A DNA stretch of 64,000 bases from an uncultured Thiotrichales bacterium (GCA_903881315.1 CAIRSR010000117.1:18598-82597); one strand, 5' to 3'. Positions 47,195 to 56,569 are shown, counted from the first letter of the stretch. Notes: generated by a model from the sequence alone, not told the origin. Numbers and translations: made by a program.

Positions 47195-47824
47195 TTACGT
47201 CACAGCTTCTGTTTGTTTATGATCCGACAGCATACCCGGCAAAGTAAATGCGTAGACCAAAAACAACTTTGTGAACAACTGCAACTGTGCTGCTTCTTTT
47301 TCGGTAAAGGGTGCTTCCTCGTGTACGGCGTCGTTACCCAGAAGACGAATCTCCTCTGCCCATTTTTTCATGGAAATCGTCACACCAACCTCCTCTGGGA
47401 GACTACCAATCCGTTTTGCGAGCGTACCACTACCAGAAGAGGGCAAGGCCCGTAAAGCGGCCTCAAGGGTTTTACGGAACACCGCACCTGCCGCGTCAAA
47501 ACTCTTGCGACTACTGCAATCCACGCCCTGCAAATAGTAGGATTTGACATTATCTGGGATGTGGGTCGGGATCTCTGCTTCCAATCTCTTCGGCCAGTGA
47601 TCTACCAACGAATATTCTGAGGGCTGTTGGTCACGAGATAGGCGCTGCGCGTTATCCACAGCGCCGTGCTTTATCTTCGCAACGATTCCCTCGTGACAAA
47701 TTGCACATTGCATTAGCTCAAGAAAAAGATTCTCTTTCTCTCGGAAAGGACTAAGCTTACCACTGCCTGCAAAGCAAGCCTTCACCGCATGACAATGCGG
47801 ACAGGTTAATTGGATAGATAACAT
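47195..47824 (-). CDS. DUF4145 protein with N-terminal zinc ribbon
   Basis: 209 residues from an ATG with GGGAGAGGA directly upstream. Two CxxC pairs (CPHC at residues 8-11, CAIC at 40-43) make a probable zinc ribbon. The second half has DUF4145 features: YLQGVDCSSRKSFDAAGAVFRKTLEAAL, LAKRI and LRLLGNDAVHEE-type sequence. DUF4145 proteins occur alone or fused to restriction and defence enzymes; their function is uncertain. Confidence 0.82.
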   Translation of the reverse strand: MLSIQLTCPHCHAVKACFAGSGKLSPFREKENLFLELMQCAICHEGIVAKIKHGAVDNAQRLSRDQQPSEYSLVDHWPKRLEAEIPTHIPDNVKSYYLQGVDCSSRKSFDAAGAVFRKTLEAALRALPSSGSGTLAKRIGSLPEEVGVTISMKKWAEEIRLLGNDAVHEEAPFTEKEAAQLQLFTKLFLVYAFTLPGMLSDHKQTEAVT

Positions 47825-48114
47825 TCCTCTCCCTCCGACAACCGATCACCGGCAAATAAGCGCCGGTTACCAACCCCTTCAGACCTTGTGAGGATGACAC
47901 GGTTCCCCACGCAGAAACCCTGCCCCTTGTGAATCATGCTGTTGGACACAAGTATGCACGTACACCCGCCCAAATACCATCACTTTACGTGGTACCCTAA
48001 GGTAACGCGCATCGACTCCTCTCTGGCAAAATGAGACACTACCCTACAAATGGTTCATCTGCGTACTGGCACACAGCGGACGCACGATATGATTTCTTCA
48101 AAGAGAACAGGCAT

Positions 48115-48600
48115 ATGACAATGGACACAAGCAACGCCCCCGAACCCGGCCCGAACGAGAATCGTGGCGACCAAGTACCCGAGGACATGAGCCTCGACAG
48201 TGGGCTCGCCGCCTTCGAGGCCAAGCATTTCTCACGGGCGATGCAATTGCTCTCTCCGCTCGCCGAGGTAGGCAACGCCGAGGCCCAATACCGCGTCGCC
48301 ATCATGCTTGAAGCAGGTCTGGGCATGGTACGCAACAAGCTGCAGGCCTACCGTTGGATGCGTGCCGCTGCCGAGCAAGGCCACGGGCTTGCCCAACATG
48401 GGCTTGGCTTTATGTACCTAGAAGGCTCCTGCACGACCGCAAACCCGACCATCGCAGCGCAGTGGTTCCAACGCGCCGCCGATCAGGGCCTCGCAGGTGC
48501 CCAGGCCAACCTCGGCATGTTATATCGGGAGGGGCGCGGCGTTCCACAAGACGAAGAAAAGGCGCGCAGCCTCCTGCGCCAAGCGGGCTTCGAGGAGTGA
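48115..48600 (+). CDS. Sel1 (TPR-like) repeat protein
   Basis: 161 residues from the ATG at 48115; a second ATG two codons later is possible. After an acidic N-terminal tail there are three or four Sel1 units: FSRAMQLLSPLAEVGNAEAQYRV, AYRWMRAAAEQGHGLAQHGLG and AAQWFQRAADQGLAGAQANLG, each about 36 residues. Sel1 repeats form helical scaffolds for protein contacts. No signal peptide is visible, so it is probably cytoplasmic. It stands alone, divergent from the DUF4145 gene. Confidence 0.85.
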   Translation: MTMDTSNAPEPGPNENRGDQVPEDMSLDSGLAAFEAKHFSRAMQLLSPLAEVGNAEAQYRVAIMLEAGLGMVRNKLQAYRWMRAAAEQGHGLAQHGLGFMYLEGSCTTANPTIAAQWFQRAADQGLAGAQANLGMLYREGRGVPQDEEKARSLLRQAGFEE

Positions 48601-48869
48601 GTAGCGGGACTTCCCGGCCCACTCGGAGGACAAACGCACTGCAAAGAAATCTTTAGGTAGCGAGATCTGTCTATCCGCATCATCGCAATATTGCAACGGC
48701 ATAAACAACGGCATAAAGGGTCGGTGGCGCTTGGGTTGACGCGAACAACCGCTGATGCGACGGCCTCGTGCTACTTGCGCATTGATACAACGCCAAGCGT
48801 CTCCGCGCTCGTCTCATACCCCAACACCCTCAATCAGCCCTGATCACCAAATCCCACACGCACTGAATA

Positions 48870-48894
48870 GGTGCGTATCGAATCGATTTGCACC
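48870..48894. promoter_or_regulatory. 25-bp palindrome, possible activator site
   Basis: GGTGC-gt-ATCG-aat-CGAT-tt-GCACC has two nested inverted arms with 9 of 11 positions paired. It is centred about 85 bases upstream of the sigma-54-like element, the usual distance for an enhancer-binding protein site. Confidence 0.4.
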
Positions 48895-48958
48895 AATTCT
48901 AAGCCAGAACAGACAATAGACCGCTTTGTTTGATCAAGACGTTAAGGACAGATCTTTT

Positions 48959-48975
48959 TCGGCATAGCTCTTGCG
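48959..48975 (+). promoter_or_regulatory. Candidate sigma-54 promoter
   Basis: TCGGCATAGCTCTTGCG contains GGCA and TTGC in exact register, with GG and GC separated by 10 bases as required for RpoN. It would start transcription about 35 bases before the receptor ATG, which has AGGAG at 49008-49012. Confidence 0.5.
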
Positions 48976-49019
48976 TATCTGTATAGATTTACCCCTGATA
49001 TCCTTGTAGGAGCGAAACT

Positions 49020-51182
49020 ATGCTGAAAAGTACTTCCATGGCGCTGGCAGCGCGTGAACGCAAGTGGCTGCCCTGGTTCGGCGCAACCGGTAAGCTCGCA
49101 ATGGGTTGGTCAACTTTTCTCAATCGCCGCACCTACGAGGTAGTCGAACATACCTTCGAGGGCATTGCCGACACCCGAAAAAAGATCCTAATCCACTGGG
49201 CAGAAGGACACTGGGACTACCTACAACGTCTCGCGCGGATGATTGCCCCCGAATTTCCAAACGTGTCGGCTACCGTGCTATTAGCCCGACGTAAGCACGC
49301 ACCAGATTTCTCAGAGATCTATGTCACCAACACCGAGGGAAAAGTACTGGTGTCTACTCACGCGGGGCATGTAGGCCGACAAGACGCGACCCCCCGCGCC
49401 CATGCGGAGGGATTAAAAAAACCGTTCTTGCTTGGCCCTTATTCCGACCCAGCGACCTTGGTAGTAGGGCCATCTGTGTCCAAGTTCCACGACGCAGTCA
49501 CCCTCATGTTCTATCAACCCATTTCTCTGGATGGGAAAATTCTTGGTTGCCTGTGCGGACGGATACCCAACGATGTAATGAGCGATCTCATCCAGCGCGA
49601 GGCAGGTCACGTCTATCAAGATTCAGGAGACAATTACCTATTCATGGTGGAATCGCGTTTCAATCAAGCAATTCGACCTGGCACAGCGCTCTCACGCTCA
49701 CGCTTTGAGGACGACTCCTTTAGTTTAGGGGACAATCTCAAGCAAGGAGTGCGAACCAAGTTTGGCGTTGTCCGTGTGGAAAAACATACTGAATTGGAAT
49801 TGAGCTTCACCGATCCCGCAACAAATGCCCTTCATCCCGGTGTGCGCGAAACAATACGGTGCGATGAAAACCTATTTGTCACCTATCCTGGATACCCAGA
49901 TTATCGCCATATACCAGTGATTGGCAAGGGCATCACCTTCCAACTACCAGGCTCCCCAGATCGCTGGGGCATGATGTGCGAAGCCGATCTGGAAGAGGTC
50001 TACCGAAGGCGATCCGTTAATTACAAACTAATGCGGCTCGCAACCATGGTAGGAGGCACTATTTTCCTGATATTGAATTCACTGTGGTACCAAGTGCATC
50101 TCGATGAACGCACCATGCAGACTATCATTATCAGCTTGCTATTGATTGGTGCCACCATATTCTACGTCGTTGGCCTGAATCCTATTATCCGTCGTTTGGA
50201 GAAAATGACCAGGTTCTTTTTGCAAGTGGCCGAGTGTGGCGCTACCCTCAAGAATCGGATTGATCTAGACAGTTTCCACGCCGACGAATCAGGAGAGTTG
50301 GGTCGCTGGATCAACAGCTTCGTGGACAAGATGGACGATACCGTTGATCGTGTGCTATTAGTTGCGGGCCAGGTATCACGCTCCTCGTCCGATCTTGCCA
50401 AAACCTCCGCCCAGGTTGCTGATGGCTCTAACCGCCAAACGGTTTCCGCACAATCTACTGCCGCCAATGTCGATCAGGTTATTGCTTCCATTCGACACGT
50501 CGCCGAAAAGGTAGCCAATACCCATGCCATTTCCACTCGCGCCAGCAATCTATCCCGAGAAGGTCATGAAGTAGTCCGACGGGCTTCTGATGAAATGATC
50601 AAGATTGCTGAATCTGTAAACTACTCCTCTACGTTAATCGCGCAACTCGGAGAGAGATCCGGAGAAATTTCTGGCATTGTTCGTGTGATCAAAGATATTG
50701 CTGATCAAACCAATCTATTGGCGCTAAATGCAGCCATCGAAGCGGCCCGTGCGGGTGAACAAGGGCGAGGTTTTGCAGTGGTCGCAGAGGAGGTGCGTAA
50801 TTTAGCAGAGCGCACCGCCAAATCAACGACAGAGATCACTCGAATGATCACGGCGATTCAACAGGAGACCGGACAAGCCGTGACCACCATGGAGCAGTGC
50901 AGTATGCAGGCCCGCGAGGGAGTAGCCCTCGCAACCCAGGCCGCCGAATCGCTCGGCCAGATCAATCTCGGCGCGAATGAAACCCTACAGATGGTAAAAT
51001 CCATTGCCGACGCCAGCAAGGATCAAAACAACGCTGGACAGGAAATCGCAAGCAACGTGGATGGTATCGCCGTCATGGCCAAGCAAAACAACATCGCCGT
51101 AATGCGCGCATCAGCGTCCGCACACAATCTAGAACAATTCGCTGCGGATCTACAAAATGCAGTAAGCAAATTTACTGTTTAA
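49020..51182 (+). CDS. Methyl-accepting chemotaxis protein with N-terminal cytosolic-type sensor
   Basis: 720 residues. Residues 1-335 form a sensor with Cache-like strands ([31 protein letters not shown]) but no membrane helix in front. Two helices follow at about 340-361 and 366-388, then a HAMP linker and the signalling domain. The hairpin tip [20 protein letters not shown] with [18 protein letters not shown] (about 560-600) is the CheA/CheW-contact region and is perfectly conserved. The helices would make a hairpin, leaving the sensor in the cytoplasm, unlike most receptors. The C terminus lacks a CheR-tethering pentapeptide. AGGAG precedes the start. Confidence 0.93.
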   Translation: MLKSTSMALAARERKWLPWFGATGKLAMGWSTFLNRRTYEVVEHTFEGIADTRKKILIHWAEGHWDYLQRLARMIAPEFPNVSATVLLARRKHAPDFSEIYVTNTEGKVLVSTHAGHVGRQDATPRAHAEGLKKPFLLGPYSDPATLVVGPSVSKFHDAVTLMFYQPISLDGKILGCLCGRIPNDVMSDLIQREAGHVYQDSGDNYLFMVESRFNQAIRPGTALSRSRFEDDSFSLGDNLKQGVRTKFGVVRVEKHTELELSFTDPATNALHPGVRETIRCDENLFVTYPGYPDYRHIPVIGKGITFQLPGSPDRWGMMCEADLEEVYRRRSVNYKLMRLATMVGGTIFLILNSLWYQVHLDERTMQTIIISLLLIGATIFYVVGLNPIIRRLEKMTRFFLQVAECGATLKNRIDLDSFHADESGELGRWINSFVDKMDDTVDRVLLVAGQVSRSSSDLAKTSAQVADGSNRQTVSAQSTAANVDQVIASIRHVAEKVANTHAISTRASNLSREGHEVVRRASDEMIKIAESVNYSSTLIAQLGERSGEISGIVRVIKDIADQTNLLALNAAIEAARAGEQGRGFAVVAEEVRNLAERTAKSTTEITRMITAIQQETGQAVTTMEQCSMQAREGVALATQAAESLGQINLGANETLQMVKSIADASKDQNNAGQEIASNVDGIAVMAKQNNIAVMRASASAHNLEQFAADLQNAVSKFTV

Positions 51183-51517
51183 CAACGGCTGCGTAGCGGA
51201 CTAAATGAGGAGCAAGAGCATGGTAAAAAGACAGAGGCGAAATCACTCACCATAACGAAAAGCTAAGGTAGCGATAGCTGCCCTGAAGGACGACAAGACG
51301 CTTGTGCGATCTGCTTAAGGCATCCCGCTCACGACGGCAAGCCACTGTTAAGAGCCTTGGCGAATCCGCGTGAGTCGCGATTCATGACAGACGCAAGGCA
51401 CACGGACGCAGACCACCGGAGACATGGCGTGTCACCGAGTCTTTCTCTCCCAAGACAAGGGTATTGGAAGCCCTGCCAGTTATCGCGAAAAATGACGACT
51501 CACCGGTTTCATGAAGA
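51183..51517. other. Convergent intergenic region without a gene
   Basis: 335 bases between the receptor stop and the end of the GT-B-like gene. A small hairpin (GGTAGC 51267-51272, loop GATA, GCTGCC 51277-51282) may end transcripts but has no T tract. Short open frames here lack ribosome sites and family similarity. Confidence 0.5.
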
Positions 51518-52576
51518 TTACCTGATTCCCTGCCCCCCTATCCCCTGGATCATACCGATCCATTGCGGGATTACGGGTTCTGGCGCAGATATTAGCGACG
51601 CGATGCCGATTAGTGCCTGCGTGATGGCGGTTATTGCCTGTGCAGGATTGGTGGCAAGCAGGATTCCTGGGTGATGATCCACCAAGTCCGAGGGTTGCCT
51701 ACGCCCGGGCTGTAACGCCACGACCGGCCTGCCCATTAGTGCTGCCTCGTGCAGTAATAGGGAGTTCATGCCAACCACAAGGTCGCTGGCTGATACGAGG
51801 TCAAGGCGATCGCCTGTTACGAGACGCGCCCGCACCCGGCTACTGGCCATCCCAAGTAGGTGCGTCAGGGCGGCGCTGTCCTCTACCGGATGGGGTTTGA
51901 CTGCAACCGTATAGCTTTCGTTGCGGCTTTCTCCCAGTGTTTCAAGGGCATCGAACAAGAGACGCAAGGCCTTGCCTTCTGTGTAGCCAAGCTTGTCGCC
52001 GTAGAATTGTGCGAGGGGTTCGGATACAAACAGGATGAGGGTGCTGTCTCCGGCGAGAGCGTACCGAAGCTCCGTGGCACGATGGCCACGACGGCGGATG
52101 AGATCATCCCAACCCGGGTGGCCGATGATGGTCACGCGCTCTTTCGGGCAGCCTGCCGCAATCAGGCGGCTCGCCATCAGTGCGTCAACCACGGCGATAT
52201 GTTCCGGTAAACAATCGAAGGGGCGGCTCGGCGTTGAAGAAAACCGCTCTCGATAGTTGGTCCAGTTATCGACAAAGGCAATGGAAGGGATGCCCATTTC
52301 CCGTGCCCAGTGCCAGAACTCACCATCACCCACGGCATTGAAAGAGGTGCCAGTGATTAGAACCGTGGGTTGCGCCACCACCAGGTACGGTAATGCCTCT
52401 GCGAAAGAGGTCACTGTCTGTGCTACGGTTCCCGCTGTTGCGAAAGCCCGCGAGGCGTACTCCAGCCCCAGCACCAAACAGGTTACGTTGACTTCTTCTT
52501 GGAGCGCTCGTACCACGGGCGCGAATGCTGTGGCACTACCAGCCTGGCGTGCAACGACGGCTACCCGACAGGCCAT
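51518..52576 (-). CDS. GT-B-like glycosyltransferase or epimerase-fold protein
   Basis: 352 residues from the ATG at 52576 (MACRVAVVARQAGSA); the frame is open to 52621. The layout is two Rossmann-like halves: GSATAFAPVVRAL and SFNAVGDGEFWHWAREMGIP in the first, then VTIIGHPGWDDLI, ILFVSEPLAQFYGD, VAVKPHPVED and MNSLLLHEAALMGRPVVALQ in the second. The last pattern matches the nucleotide-sugar site of GT-B transferases and UDP-GlcNAc 2-epimerases. I cannot assign a substrate. It is a lone minus-strand gene among chemotaxis genes. Confidence 0.65.
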   Translation of the reverse strand: MACRVAVVARQAGSATAFAPVVRALQEEVNVTCLVLGLEYASRAFATAGTVAQTVTSFAEALPYLVVAQPTVLITGTSFNAVGDGEFWHWAREMGIPSIAFVDNWTNYRERFSSTPSRPFDCLPEHIAVVDALMASRLIAAGCPKERVTIIGHPGWDDLIRRRGHRATELRYALAGDSTLILFVSEPLAQFYGDKLGYTEGKALRLLFDALETLGESRNESYTVAVKPHPVEDSAALTHLLGMASSRVRARLVTGDRLDLVSASDLVVGMNSLLLHEAALMGRPVVALQPGRRQPSDLVDHHPGILLATNPAQAITAITQALIGIASLISAPEPVIPQWIGMIQGIGGQGIR

Positions 52577-52757
52577 GGCGCGATCTCTGCGAATGTTTTG
52601 AAGTAGTGCATATGCTTGCAAAAATTTAGTATCTTTACGAGAGCATAACGCGAGTGTCGCGGGTTCGTTCTGCCCTAGTAAAAATAAAAATTAAAGAGAC
52701 GTGCGAATTAGCGCAAGCTCGCGGATAATAATCCAATTCCTGAACTGCTGACCTGAT

Positions 52758-53087
52758 ATGTTGACCGAAAACCTCAAGAATCGTGTTAGTGACCCCTACA
52801 TGGTGCGCCGTGCTGCATACATGTTACTGTTTATCGTGTTATTTACCGCGATAGCAGATACTTTGTTGCCAGCTGTGATGTTGGCGCAGATCATCTACCT
52901 GTTGGTTACGGGTCGGCGCAATCGGCAGTTGGTTTGGCTCGGTAAGGTTCTGACCGACTACACCTCTGGTGTATTACGCTATCTTACCTTTGCCACCGAG
53001 GAAAAACCCTTCCCATTTGGTGAATGGCCAAGTAGTGTCAGCAGATCCAGCCGCCGTTCATCGGAACGTCCCGCAGGGGAAGAATAG
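52758..53087 (+). CDS. DUF4389 membrane protein
   Basis: 109 residues. Two membrane helices (MLLFIVLFTAIADTLLPAVM and LAQIIYLLVTG) are followed by the conserved stretch YTSGVLRYLTFATEEKPFPF, typical of DUF4389. The tail is rich in Ser and Arg. No good ribosome site precedes the first ATG. Its function is unknown. It lies upstream of cheV in the same direction, 85 bases away. Confidence 0.75.
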   Translation: MLTENLKNRVSDPYMVRRAAYMLLFIVLFTAIADTLLPAVMLAQIIYLLVTGRRNRQLVWLGKVLTDYTSGVLRYLTFATEEKPFPFGEWPSSVSRSSRRSSERPAGEE

Positions 53088-53172
53088 AGGTCGCAGCACT
53101 CGTCCGCTCTGACCTTGCACTTTGTGGGTGGGCGGTACACCAACGATATTTGTAGAGTGGGGGAGGATAACG

Positions 53173-54096
53173 ATGGCTGGTGTGTTGGACGGGGTCGATC
53201 AACGAACCCAACTGGTGGGCTACAACCGACTAGAGCTGCTGTTGTTCCGTTTGGGAGGGAAACAGCGTTTCGGGATCAATGTCTTTAAGGTGCGGGAGGT
53301 CATCCAGTGCCCGCCCTTGACGCGTCTACCTGGAGCAAACCATGTTGTGCGGGGTATTGCGAGCATCCGTGGTCGCACCATCTCGGTGATGGATCTCGGG
53401 GTGGCGGTAGGTAAGCCCCCTCTCGAGAACCTCAATACCTGTTACGTCATCATCACCGAGTACAACCGCGTCACCCAAGGCTTCTTGGTGAGCAGCGTGG
53501 ATCGTATCGTCAACATGAACTGGGAGGAGATTCACCCACCACCCAGGGGGTCTGGAAAACGCTCCTACCTCACCGCCGTGACCCAGGTGGACAAGGAGCT
53601 GGTGGAGATCATCGACGTAGAAAAGGTGTTGGCTGAGGTGACACACCCAACCGAGGAGATTTCTCAGACCCTTGCAACCGAGGGAACCGAAATGACCAAG
53701 GGCGCGTCGGAGGTGTTGGTGGTGGACGACTCGTCGGTAGCGCGTAAGCAGATCCAGCGCACCCTAGAGCAGGTTGGTTTGGTGCCAAGGCTCGCGTGCA
53801 ATGGGCGCGAGGCGCTAACCATCTTGCGTGAGATGGCGGCTACCGGTAAACGTGTGGCGGGTGAGTGTTTGGTGATGGTCATCTCGGATATCGAGATGCC
53901 CGAGATGGACGGCTATACGCTGACGACCGAGATCCGTCGCGACCCGGCCCTGAAGGATCTCTACGTGTTACTCCACACCTCGTTGAGTGGTGTGTTCAAT
54001 CAGTCGATGATCAAGAAGGTGGGGGCGGATCAGTTCATCGCAAAATTCTCACCCGATGATCTGGCACGCGCAGTCTTGGATCGCGTTAAGGCTTAA
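53173..54096 (+). CDS. cheV: Chemotaxis coupling/response protein CheV
   Basis: 307 residues from an ATG with GGAGG 6 bases upstream; the frame is open to 53122. The N-terminal CheW domain (about 1-150: ELLLFRLGGKQRFGINVFKVREV, NHVVRGIASIRGRTISVMDL) couples receptors to CheA. The C-terminal receiver (about 180-307) has the acidic pair in VLVVDDSSVARKQI, the phospho-acceptor Asp in VISDIEMPEMDGYTL and the lysine in GADQFIAKF. CheV tunes receptor output. It overlaps almost directly into cheR. Confidence 0.94.
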   Translation: MAGVLDGVDQRTQLVGYNRLELLLFRLGGKQRFGINVFKVREVIQCPPLTRLPGANHVVRGIASIRGRTISVMDLGVAVGKPPLENLNTCYVIITEYNRVTQGFLVSSVDRIVNMNWEEIHPPPRGSGKRSYLTAVTQVDKELVEIIDVEKVLAEVTHPTEEISQTLATEGTEMTKGASEVLVVDDSSVARKQIQRTLEQVGLVPRLACNGREALTILREMAATGKRVAGECLVMVISDIEMPEMDGYTLTTEIRRDPALKDLYVLLHTSLSGVFNQSMIKKVGADQFIAKFSPDDLARAVLDRVKA

Positions 54097-54097
54097 T

Positions 54098-54949
54098 GTG
54101 CAGCGCCACATCAGTGATGACGACTATCGGGATTTCAGGCGCTTCCTAGAGGAGGCGTCTGGGATCTTGCTCGGAGATAACAAACATTACCTGGTATCGA
54201 GCCGTCTGCACCGCTTGCTTGAGGAAAACGGACTAACCAGTGTTGGCGAGCTGCTGATCCGTTTGCGGCGCGAGCGGCGCGGGGAGCTGTGTAATCGCGT
54301 CATTGAGGCGATGACGACCAATGAGACATTGTGGTTTCGTGATACGCATCCCTACGAGATCCTGAAGGATGTCATCCTGCCCGAGTTTGAGCGGACTGGT
54401 GCACGGCGCCTCGCGGTGTGGTCTGCGGCCTGTGCTACCGGGCAAGAGCCTTATTCCATCAGTATGATAGTAGAAGAGTACCTGGCTACACACCCGCGTG
54501 CCCTGCCCAATGGGGTCTCTATTCTAGCAACCGACATTTCCAGCAAGGTTTTAAACGAGGCGCGGCGTGCGGTCTACGATGCGGTCAGCGTGGCCCGTGG
54601 CCTTTCCCCAGAGCGTCGTGCACGGTTTATGACCCCGGTGACGACGAGTGCCGGGCAGTCCTGGGAGATACGCCCTGAGATACGTGCGCGGGTTACGTTT
54701 CGGGAGATCAATCTGACGCAACCATTGGCTGGCATCGGGCGCTTCGACATCATCTTTTGTCGCAATGTACTCATCTATTTTTCCACCGAACTCAAGCAAA
54801 CCCTACTGGGTCGGATCCACGGGGCCTTAAATCCTTGCGGGTGGTTGATCTTAGGTGCCTCCGAGGCCGTTGCGGGAGTTTCAGAAAACTTTGAAATGGT
54901 ACGTGCCGCACGTAGCGTGGTCTATCGGAGCACGGCGAAGAGGGGGTGA
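54098..54949 (+). CDS. cheR: Chemotaxis protein methyltransferase CheR
   Basis: 283 residues from a GTG at 54098, one base after the cheV stop, with TAAGG 6 bases upstream; an ATG at 54056 inside cheV is possible but adds no family sequence. CheR methylates receptor glutamates using S-adenosylmethionine. The N-terminal helical domain (DDDYRDFRRFLEEASGILL, TNETLWFRD) and SAM site (VWSAACATGQEPYSISM) are clear, as is FDIIFCRNVLIYF. No CheB is visible nearby. Confidence 0.94.
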   Translation: MQRHISDDDYRDFRRFLEEASGILLGDNKHYLVSSRLHRLLEENGLTSVGELLIRLRRERRGELCNRVIEAMTTNETLWFRDTHPYEILKDVILPEFERTGARRLAVWSAACATGQEPYSISMIVEEYLATHPRALPNGVSILATDISSKVLNEARRAVYDAVSVARGLSPERRARFMTPVTTSAGQSWEIRPEIRARVTFREINLTQPLAGIGRFDIIFCRNVLIYFSTELKQTLLGRIHGALNPCGWLILGASEAVAGVSENFEMVRAARSVVYRSTAKRG

Positions 54950-56121
54950 GAGTGACTCCGTATCGTCTCGTGTTGGTTTTCGCTACCCTGTTGGTGGCGT
55001 CGTGTACTGCCTCTGCACCAAAACTAACCCCTGATGTTTCGCAATCTGCTCGGAACCCCGTTGGAACCCCCCCGCCCTCGGGGGTAGGCGTACCGCTGCC
55101 GTTGTTGCCGAGGCTGCCCTTCCCTGCTCATGTAGCGGTTGTGCTACCTGCTGACGGTTCTGCTGCACTCTCTGCCGTAGCCGTGCGCGACGGTCTGTTG
55201 GCAGCGTGGTACGCAACCAGCCCATCGGAACGGCCCACCATCACCTTTCATCCGTTTACTGGTGGAGCCGTCAATGTTGCCTACCAGGCTGCTGTGCAGT
55301 CTGGTGCGAGCCTGGTGATCGGGCCACTCGGCAAGGAAGAGGTGCAATCCTTGGCTCGGGCGGGCGTCTCCCGTCCGACCTTAGCCCTGAACTATCTGCC
55401 CGATGGGGTTGTGGCCCCAGCACAACTGTACCAGTTCGGTCTCTCACCGACCGATGAGGCGCGCCAAGGGGCCAAACAGGCCTGGCTTGATGGTCGTACC
55501 CGCGCCTTTGTCGCGACACCCAATGACGAGTGGGGGAAGCGTGTGCGACAGGCCTTTCGTCTGCAGTGGGAGGCCATTGGGGGTTCGACGTTCTATGCGA
55601 TGAACACAGACGACCACCCGGAAGCGTTGCTCGCGACCATGGGGCGGATTCACGACCCCGCATTGTCCCGTGGTAAGGGGGGGGACTTTGTGTTTCTCGC
55701 CGCTCCGCCAGAGTTGGCGCATCGCCTCTTGCCGGCGCTACGCGAGGCCGGTTTGCCGGTGTACGCTACCTCCCACATCCTGACCGGGGGAAGCACGGAT
55801 AACGAACTCTCTGGTATGCCGGTACAGGTTATCGATATGCCTTGGCTGGTTGCACCAAATCCAACCGACGCACGCCTGCGTGCTGAGATAGAGCGCCTTT
55901 GGCCCGCCAGTTTTATTACCTACCGACGACTCTACGCGCTTGGCGTGGATGCCTTTCGTTTGGCGGCTGAGTTACCAGCACTAGAGAAAAATCCGAGTGA
56001 TCGGGTCGCGGGGGCAACGGGCAGCCTCGCCCTCGACACCAAACGACAGGTGGTTCGTCAAGGTGTCTGGGCGCACATCGAAGGGGGACGCTTGACCCCA
56101 GTCGCGGTCAAAAAGGATTAG
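54946..56121 (+). CDS. lpoA: Penicillin-binding protein activator LpoA
   Basis: 391 residues from a GTG overlapping the cheR stop by 4 bases. LpoA is an outer-membrane lipoprotein that activates PBP1A. The lipobox is VASC after a short signal (LVLVFATLLVASC). A proline-rich linker precedes a periplasmic-binding-protein-like C domain (VAVVLPADGSAALSAVAVRDG, SLVIGPLGKEEVQSLA, VFLAAPPELAHRLLPALREA). The N-terminal TPR-like half of E. coli LpoA is absent, as in shorter homologues. It precedes yraN as in other gammaproteobacteria. Confidence 0.88.
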   Translation: MRVTPYRLVLVFATLLVASCTASAPKLTPDVSQSARNPVGTPPPSGVGVPLPLLPRLPFPAHVAVVLPADGSAALSAVAVRDGLLAAWYATSPSERPTITFHPFTGGAVNVAYQAAVQSGASLVIGPLGKEEVQSLARAGVSRPTLALNYLPDGVVAPAQLYQFGLSPTDEARQGAKQAWLDGRTRAFVATPNDEWGKRVRQAFRLQWEAIGGSTFYAMNTDDHPEALLATMGRIHDPALSRGKGGDFVFLAAPPELAHRLLPALREAGLPVYATSHILTGGSTDNELSGMPVQVIDMPWLVAPNPTDARLRAEIERLWPASFITYRRLYALGVDAFRLAAELPALEKNPSDRVAGATGSLALDTKRQVVRQGVWAHIEGGRLTPVAVKKD

Positions 56122-56126
56122 TCCGG

Positions 56127-56522
56127 GTGCCCATCAATCGCCCTCCTGTAGCGCCGCAACCGAGTCGCACCGCCCGTGGCCGCGAGGCAGAAGAGAAGGC
56201 GCGGTGCTTTCTTGAGGGCTCTGGATTACAGCTCATCACGAGTAACTACCACGCCCCGTGTGGCGAGATCGACCTCGTGATGAGTGACGGGGATACTATT
56301 GTTTTTGTGGAGGTGCGCTTGCGTCGTCCTTCGCGCTTTGGTGATGCTATCGAAAGCGTGAGTGCTCGCAAGTGTGCGCGTATTGTTGCTACGGCGGAGC
56401 ATTACCTGCAACGCCACCCACTGCTTGCGAACCGACCTTGTCGTTTCGATGTGGTTGCCTTTACCGGAAAGGATGTTGTGGTTGCGGAACCGCGTTGGTT
56501 GCAGGGGGCGTTTGGGGTGTAA
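56127..56522 (+). CDS. yraN: UPF0102 protein YraN
   Basis: 131 residues from a GTG. The endonuclease-like fold of UPF0102 is recognised by GREAEEKARCFLEGSGLQLIT, CGEIDLVMSDGDTIVFVEVRLR and ARKCARIVATAEHYL, with the E-x-D-...-E-V-x acidic set intact. Its cellular substrate is unknown. It follows lpoA by 5 bases, the classic lpoA-yraN pair. Confidence 0.93.
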   Translation: MPINRPPVAPQPSRTARGREAEEKARCFLEGSGLQLITSNYHAPCGEIDLVMSDGDTIVFVEVRLRRPSRFGDAIESVSARKCARIVATAEHYLQRHPLLANRPCRFDVVAFTGKDVVVAEPRWLQGAFGV

Positions 56523-56569
56523 ATCTTCGGGTATCGTCGTCGTGCGTTAGTGCCACAAATCCCCACGAC

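Larger units (their letters stand above)
48601..49019 (+). other. Long upstream region of the chemoreceptor gene
   Basis: No gene seen in 419 bases. It holds a perfect 12-bp tandem repeat (CAACGGCATAAA twice, 48694-48717), a 25-bp imperfect palindrome (48870-48894, arms GGTGC and ATCG with their complements) and a sigma-54-like promoter at 48959-48975. This layering suggests a regulated promoter. Confidence 0.6.

Noticed and set aside
51267..51282. Hairpin as a rho-independent terminator of the chemoreceptor gene
   Set aside because: The stem is short, contains a G-T pair and is not followed by a T run.
51357..51674. A 105-codon plus-strand frame after the chemoreceptor
   Set aside because: No ribosome site, no motif, and it overlaps the end of the GT-B-like gene.
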